Origin: JADDRA01 sp035553895
Lineage (GTDB): Bacteria > Actinomycetota > Acidimicrobiia > Acidimicrobiales > CADCSY01
Direction: 5' to 3'
Length of the DNA: 16,227 nt
NCBI GenBank assembly: GCA_035553895.1
Contig: DATMJI010000077.1
Coordinates: 1-16,227 of the forward strand
Shown here: positions 13,372 to 16,227 of the stretch, one piece after another
Position numbering within the stretch: position 1 is the stretch's first letter
Layout of the letters: every line of letters begins with the position of its first letter
Translations under genes and position numbers: made by a program
Notes under the pieces: generated by a model
The model's input: the letters and a program-made list of their open reading frames with translations, nothing else
Databases searched by the model: none
Told to the model about the DNA's origin: nothing

Positions 13372-14511
13372 TCAGGGGGACTGGTCGAAGAGGGGGAGCC
13401 CGCAGCAGAGGCGGCCGATGAAGTCGTAGAGGGCGTCGGTGGTGGGGGCCATGACGGTGGCCGCCCGGGCATCGCGGAAGTGGCGCTCCACCCCCACCTC
13501 CTTGCGGAAGGCGGCCCCCCCGCACACCCGCATGGCCAGGTCGGTCACCTCGGTGGCGCTCTCGCCCGCCCCGGCCTTGACCTCGAGCAAGCGCAGCATG
13601 GCGTCGTCCCGACCGGCCTCGAGCGCCGCCAGGGCGTCCAGCAGCAGGGCCCGGGCCATGTCGGTGCGCACCCGCATGCGGGCCACGTAGGCCCGCACGG
13701 TGCCGGCGTCGGCCAGGGACTGGTCGAGGTGGGTGAGACGGGTCCGGGACACGTGCTCGGCCGCCTTGGTGGCCGCCGCGTCCATGGTCCCAATGGAGAA
13801 GGCGGCGCTCAGCAGCTGGAAGTAGGGCAGGACCACGAGCAGCAGCTGGTCGAAGCCGGTGCCGTCGTCGCCGAGCGCCGCCCCGGCCGCCAGGCGCAGG
13901 CCCTCGGCCCGCATGGGGCTCGACCGGTTGCCCCGGAGCCCGAGGCCGTCGAAGGCCCCGTCGACGTGCAGCCCGGGGCTGCCGGCGGGCACCAGCCACA
14001 AGGTCGAGAGGCCCTCGGCGGTGACCGGTCGGCTCGACCAGATGTAGCTGTCGGCCTCCCCCGCCGAGGTCACCCAGCTCTTGGCCGCGTCGAGGACGAT
14101 CTCGGCGCCCTCGGCCCGGGCCGTGCTCACCGGGGCCCAGAAGTGGCTGCGAGAACCCCGCTCGGAGAGGGCCAGTCCGAGGAGGTGGCGACCGGCAGCC
14201 ACCTCCCGGCGCACCTGTTCGGGCCCGTAGGCCTCGATCAGGGGGGCGGCGCACAGGTGCATCATGGCCACCATGGCGGTGGAGGCGCAGTGGTGGGCCA
14301 GCTCCTCGACCACCAGGGCGGCGGCCCGGTGGCCCTCGCCCCGCCCCCCCACCTCGGGGGCGCTCACCAGGCCGAGGAGGCCGGCTTCGCCCAGGGCACC
14401 CACGGCCTGGCGGGGAAAGGACCCCTCGGCGTCGATCCGGGCGGCGCCCGGAGCCACCACCTCGTCGACGACCCGCTGGAGGGCGAGGAGGTAGGCAGGG
14501 GTGCGGGTCAT
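13372..14511 (-). CDS. Acyl-CoA dehydrogenase-fold flavoprotein
   Basis: A 379-residue protein with the normal length and domain order of acyl-CoA dehydrogenases. The N-terminal helical domain includes LGEAGLLGLVSAPEVGG. The middle beta domain includes LGLALSERGSRSHF and KSWVTSAGEADSYIW, the FAD/substrate region. The C-terminal helical bundle includes MRVCGGAAFRKEVGVERHFRDARAATVMAPTTD. The general-base glutamate of medium/short-chain enzymes normally follows the FRDAR helix (in an IYEGT-like motif). Here that stretch reads MAPTTD. The alternative glutamate on helix G (isovaleryl type) is also not seen in LPYFQLLSAAFSIG. The enzyme may use another base or may not be a classical dehydrogenase. 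GAGGAG seven bases before the ATG at 14511 supports the start. It is divergent from the methyltransferase. Confidence 0.87.
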   Translation of the reverse strand: MTRTPAYLLALQRVVDEVVAPGAARIDAEGSFPRQAVGALGEAGLLGLVSAPEVGGRGEGHRAAALVVEELAHHCASTAMVAMMHLCAAPLIEAYGPEQVRREVAAGRHLLGLALSERGSRSHFWAPVSTARAEGAEIVLDAAKSWVTSAGEADSYIWSSRPVTAEGLSTLWLVPAGSPGLHVDGAFDGLGLRGNRSSPMRAEGLRLAAGAALGDDGTGFDQLLLVVLPYFQLLSAAFSIGTMDAAATKAAEHVSRTRLTHLDQSLADAGTVRAYVARMRVRTDMARALLLDALAALEAGRDDAMLRLLEVKAGAGESATEVTDLAMRVCGGAAFRKEVGVERHFRDARAATVMAPTTDALYDFIGRLCCGLPLFDQSP

Positions 14512-14591
14512 GGGGGATCTCCTCGTGTGCCGACCACCCGTGACCGGGGCTCCCGGGCGCGTGGCCGGCCATTGTGGTCCAATGCCCGGTC

Positions 14592-15164
14592 GTGAGCAAC
14601 GACGACGAGCGGTGTTTCGCCCGGGGCGACGAGTACGACCGCCGATTCCAGGAACGGGCCGCCGCCGGTGTCGACGTGCACGGCGAGGCCGACCTGGTGG
14701 CCTCCCTCGGGCCGGCCTCGGTCCTCGACGCCGGCTGCGGGACCGGCCGGGTGGCCATCGAGCTGGCCCGGCGGGGGATCGCCGTGGTCGGCGTCGACGT
14801 CGATCCCGAGATGCTGGCCAGCGCCCGGGCCAAGGCCCCTGAGCTCGACTGGCGTCTGGGCGACCTGGCGACGGTGGAGCTGGTGCCGGATGCCTTCGAC
14901 GTCGTCGTCCTGGCCGGCAACGTGATGATCTTCGTCGAGCAGGGCCGCGAGGGCGACGTCGTCGCCAACCTGGCCCCGGCCCTGGCCCCCGGCGGTGCCC
15001 TGGTGGCCGGGTTCCAGCTGCGGCCCGAGAGGATCTCCGTCGATGGCTACGACCGGTGCTGCGCCGCCGCCGGGCTGGTCCTCGCCCAACGCTGGTCCAC
15101 CTGGGACCGCCATCCCTGGTCCCCCACCGACGGCTACGCCGTGTCCATCCACCGCCGCCCCTGA
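14592..15164 (+). CDS. Class I SAM-dependent methyltransferase
   Basis: A 190-residue cytoplasmic methyltransferase. Motif I, VLDAGCGTGRVAIELARRG, is at about 44-62. It is followed by VVGVDVDPEML (the acidic residues that bind the SAM ribose), a WRLGDLATVEL segment (motif II), FDVVVLAGNVMIFV (motif III) and ALAPGGALVAGFQL. The N-terminal stretch DERCFARGDEYDRRFQE resembles the lid of small-molecule methyltransferases. The substrate is not predictable. The GTG at 14592 is my choice. The frame stays open to a GTG at 14574, which would add six residues, and neither has a clear ribosome binding site. CATTGT (14569-14574) could be a -10 box. It is divergent from the acyl-CoA dehydrogenase-fold gene. 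Confidence 0.83.
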   Translation: MSNDDERCFARGDEYDRRFQERAAAGVDVHGEADLVASLGPASVLDAGCGTGRVAIELARRGIAVVGVDVDPEMLASARAKAPELDWRLGDLATVELVPDAFDVVVLAGNVMIFVEQGREGDVVANLAPALAPGGALVAGFQLRPERISVDGYDRCCAAAGLVLAQRWSTWDRHPWSPTDGYAVSIHRRP

Positions 15165-15169
15165 CCCAT

Positions 15170-15198
15170 CTCCGGTGCCGGAGCGGCGCTGGGCGCCG
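15170..15198 (+). terminator. Two tandem hairpins after the methyltransferase gene
   Basis: CTCCG-GTGC-CGGAG (15170-15183) is followed directly by CGGCGC-TGG-GCGCCG (15184-15198). They begin five bases after the stop codon. There is no T tract, but tandem compact stems right after a stop fit a high-GC terminator and would insulate the regulator gene that follows. Confidence 0.5.
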
Positions 15199-15250
15199 TC
15201 CCCAGACCCGGGCACCGCCGCAAGCCTCCCGAGGATGGTGACGGGCGACG

Positions 15251-15256
15251 TAGTCT
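15251..15256 (+). promoter_or_regulatory. Candidate -10 box of the ArsR-family gene
   Basis: TAGTCT lies eight bases before the ATG at 15265 and fits TANNNT, suggesting a leaderless transcript. No -35 is evident. Confidence 0.45.
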
Positions 15257-15264
15257 GGCCCGCC

Positions 15265-15600
15265 ATGGTCAGCACGTTCTCCCGGCGCCAGGTGGAGCGG
15301 ATCTCCCACACCCTGGCCGTCCTGGGCGAGCCCCACCGCCTGCAGATGCTGCGGTGGCTGCGGCGAGGCCCCCGCACCGCCGGCTTCCTGGCCCGCGCCA
15401 TCGGCGTCTCGCCGTCGCTGGCGTCGCATCACCTCTCCGTGCTGGTCGACTCCGGCCTCGTCACCCGGCGCCAGGCCGGTACCTTCGTCTGCTACGCCGC
15501 CGACCGGGCCCAGGTCAAGGCGCTTCACGGCGAACTCGGCCGGCTGGCCGGTGCCCTCCTGCCTGACGACGACCGCGACGAGGCATCGGCCCCCTGCTGA
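15265..15600 (+). CDS. ArsR/SmtB-type winged-helix transcriptional regulator
   Basis: A 111-residue DNA-binding protein. RISHTLAVLGEPHRLQMLRWL (about 12-32) is the opening helix pair of the ArsR fold. RTAGFLARAIGVSPSLASHHLSVLVDSGLV (37-66) is the helix-turn-helix with the recognition helix SPSLASHHLSVL, and TRRQAGTFVCYAAD (67-80) is the wing. The usual metal-sensing CxC of ArsR/SmtB (ELCVCDL in helix 3) is absent; only Cys76 and the terminal Cys111 occur. It therefore probably does not sense metals through the classical site and may respond to redox or a small molecule, or act as a plain repressor. The ATG at 15265 is supported by the TAGTCT box upstream. Likely targets are its own or nearby genes, which is not shown by the sequence. 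Confidence 0.85.
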   Translation: MVSTFSRRQVERISHTLAVLGEPHRLQMLRWLRRGPRTAGFLARAIGVSPSLASHHLSVLVDSGLVTRRQAGTFVCYAADRAQVKALHGELGRLAGALLPDDDRDEASAPC

Positions 15601-15626
15601 TCAGCCGGTGCGGCGGTCCCGGCGCC

Positions 15627-15962
15627 TCATGTGGCCGAGTTGAGGATCCCGAAGGCCAGCACCAGCACGACCGTCCAGGCCACGAACCACAACGTGGCGG
15701 CGATGATGAGGGCGATGAGACAGCCCTGGGGAAGCTCCCGGAGGTGCGGCACCCGGGGGAAGATACCGAACAAGCCGCTGCCACCGTCGGTCCAGGACTC
15801 CTGGCGGGTGGTGCGAAAGCCCGGCGACGGGCTCGGGGGCGCCGCCCGGTGCTCGCTGCGGCCGGGCCTCGGGGGCGAATCGGGCAGGATGCCGGAGTAG
15901 GTGAGGCCGTAGTAGACGCCGACGCCCAGCACCGCGCAGATGATGAGCACGACGATGATCAC
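15627..15962 (-). CDS. Small membrane protein with two transmembrane helices
   Basis: I recognise no family for this 111-residue protein. It begins with a hydrophobic segment (MIIVVLIICAVLGVGVYYGL, about 1-20). A polar, proline- and arginine-rich loop of roughly 60 residues follows (DSPPRPGRSEHRAAPP, then TDGGSGLFGIFPR). A second hydrophobic helix, CLIALIIAATLWFVAWTVVLVLAFGIL, lies near the C-terminus. The start is a GTG at 15962. GAGGAG lies about 11 bases upstream, somewhat far, and TACGCT (16012-16007, minus strand) could be its -10 box. The gene converges on the ArsR gene with a 26-base gap and is divergent from the partial gene at the right edge. Confidence 0.65.
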   Translation of the reverse strand: MIIVVLIICAVLGVGVYYGLTYSGILPDSPPRPGRSEHRAAPPSPSPGFRTTRQESWTDGGSGLFGIFPRVPHLRELPQGCLIALIIAATLWFVAWTVVLVLAFGILNSAT

Positions 15963-16044
15963 GGGAAACGACGTCTCCTCGTTGGCCAGTGGCGACGGAA
16001 CCGCCGAGCGTAGCCGCCGCCGAGGCAGCGATCTGTCCGAGCCC

Positions 16045-16050
16045 TAGGCT
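16045..16050 (+). promoter_or_regulatory. Candidate -10 box of the leader ORF at the right edge
   Basis: TAGGCT is followed by six bases and then GTG at 16057. This is the same hexamer and spacing as at 4495-4507. Confidence 0.4.
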
Positions 16051-16056
16051 GGCGCC

Positions 16057-16092
16057 GTGCGCACCCCCCGGCGGCCCTGGTCTCGATCCTGA
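16057..16092 (+). CDS. 11-codon leader ORF, coupled to the next gene
   Basis: A GTG at 16057 opens an 11-residue arginine-rich frame (MRTPRRPWSRS) that ends in a TGA sharing its A with the ATG at 16092 (TGATG). The TAGGCT box six bases upstream suggests a leaderless start. It may be a coupling leader. Alternatively, a one-base error or frameshift may separate the true N-terminus from the membrane protein that follows. Confidence 0.35.
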   Translation: MRTPRRPWSRS

Positions 16093-16227
16093 TGTCCGAG
16101 CGCGCCATGGCCTGGACCACCATCGCCTTCCTGGCCATGGCCGCCCTCGTCCCCGTCGGGGTCAGTGCGGTGATCCTCTCCACCTTGCTGTTCCCCCCCG
16201 CCCTCGACGAGCTGCCCGACCCCCGGC
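16092..16227 (+). CDS. Membrane protein, N-terminal part (3' end outside window)
   Basis: From the ATG at 16092 the frame stays open to the window edge (45 codons). After MSERAMAWTT it enters a hydrophobic stretch, AFLAMAALVPVGVSAVILSTLLF (about 12-34), typical of a transmembrane helix. PPALDELPDPR then follows. Too little is present to name a family. It probably forms an operon with the short ORF at 16057. Confidence 0.5.
   Translation, partial: MSERAMAWTTIAFLAMAALVPVGVSAVILSTLLFPPALDELPDPR

Noticed and set aside
1..16227. CRISPR arrays, tRNA or rRNA genes, transposons, integrase or attachment sites
   Set aside because: No spaced direct repeats, cloverleaf-like segments, transposase motifs or terminal repeats were seen on reading both strands.

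Overview
The window is very GC-rich, gene-dense bacterial DNA with many GTG starts and stop/start overlaps. Several starts sit 6-8 nt behind a TANNNT-type -10 box, as in leaderless actinobacterial transcripts. A soluble acyl-ACP desaturase, a DUF4383 membrane protein and an egtA-egtB-egtC/D ergothioneine cluster all point to Actinomycetota. A less-studied high-GC lineage such as Acidimicrobiia is plausible, but that placement is inference. I see no rRNA, tRNA, CRISPR array, insertion sequence or phage gene, and no gene-free stretch above 300 bases.

Left part (1-4505): the 3' end of an unrecognised gene; an adenylate kinase with a zinc-type LID; a convergent acyl-ACP desaturase with an 18-bp near-palindrome on its promoter; an AlkA-like DNA glycosylase; a 61-codon orphan gene; a GNAT acetyltransferase translationally coupled to an ArfB-type ribosome-rescue factor; and a two-gene unit of a short helical protein and a stand-alone Nfu_N domain. 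The last unit is divergent from a flavoprotein disulfide reductase (4507-5973), and the two appear to share one overlapping pair of -10 boxes.

Centre (6071-10454): an ergothioneine operon. A 26-codon upstream ORF with a strong ribosome binding site precedes egtA (glutamate-cysteine ligase). egtB (hercynine sulfoxide synthase) follows, overlapping egtA by 10 bases. Next is one uninterrupted 588-residue frame in which EgtC (amidohydrolase) is fused to EgtD (histidine methyltransferase). No egtE C-S lyase lies in the window. Together these proteins would methylate histidine, make gamma-Glu-Cys, join the two oxidatively and trim off glutamate.

Right part (10503-16227): a COG1232-type FAD oxidoreductase; a J-domain protein with an unknown C-terminal domain; a convergent DUF4383 membrane protein; an acyl-CoA-dehydrogenase-fold protein in which neither usual catalytic glutamate is visible; a divergent SAM methyltransferase; an ArsR-fold regulator without the usual metal-site cysteines; a two-helix membrane protein; and, at the right edge, the start of another membrane protein preceded by an 11-codon leader ORF.

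The most notable items are the EgtC-EgtD fusion, the probable TetR-type operator on the desaturase promoter, the shared divergent -10 element, and the small ORFs upstream of egtA and of the last gene.
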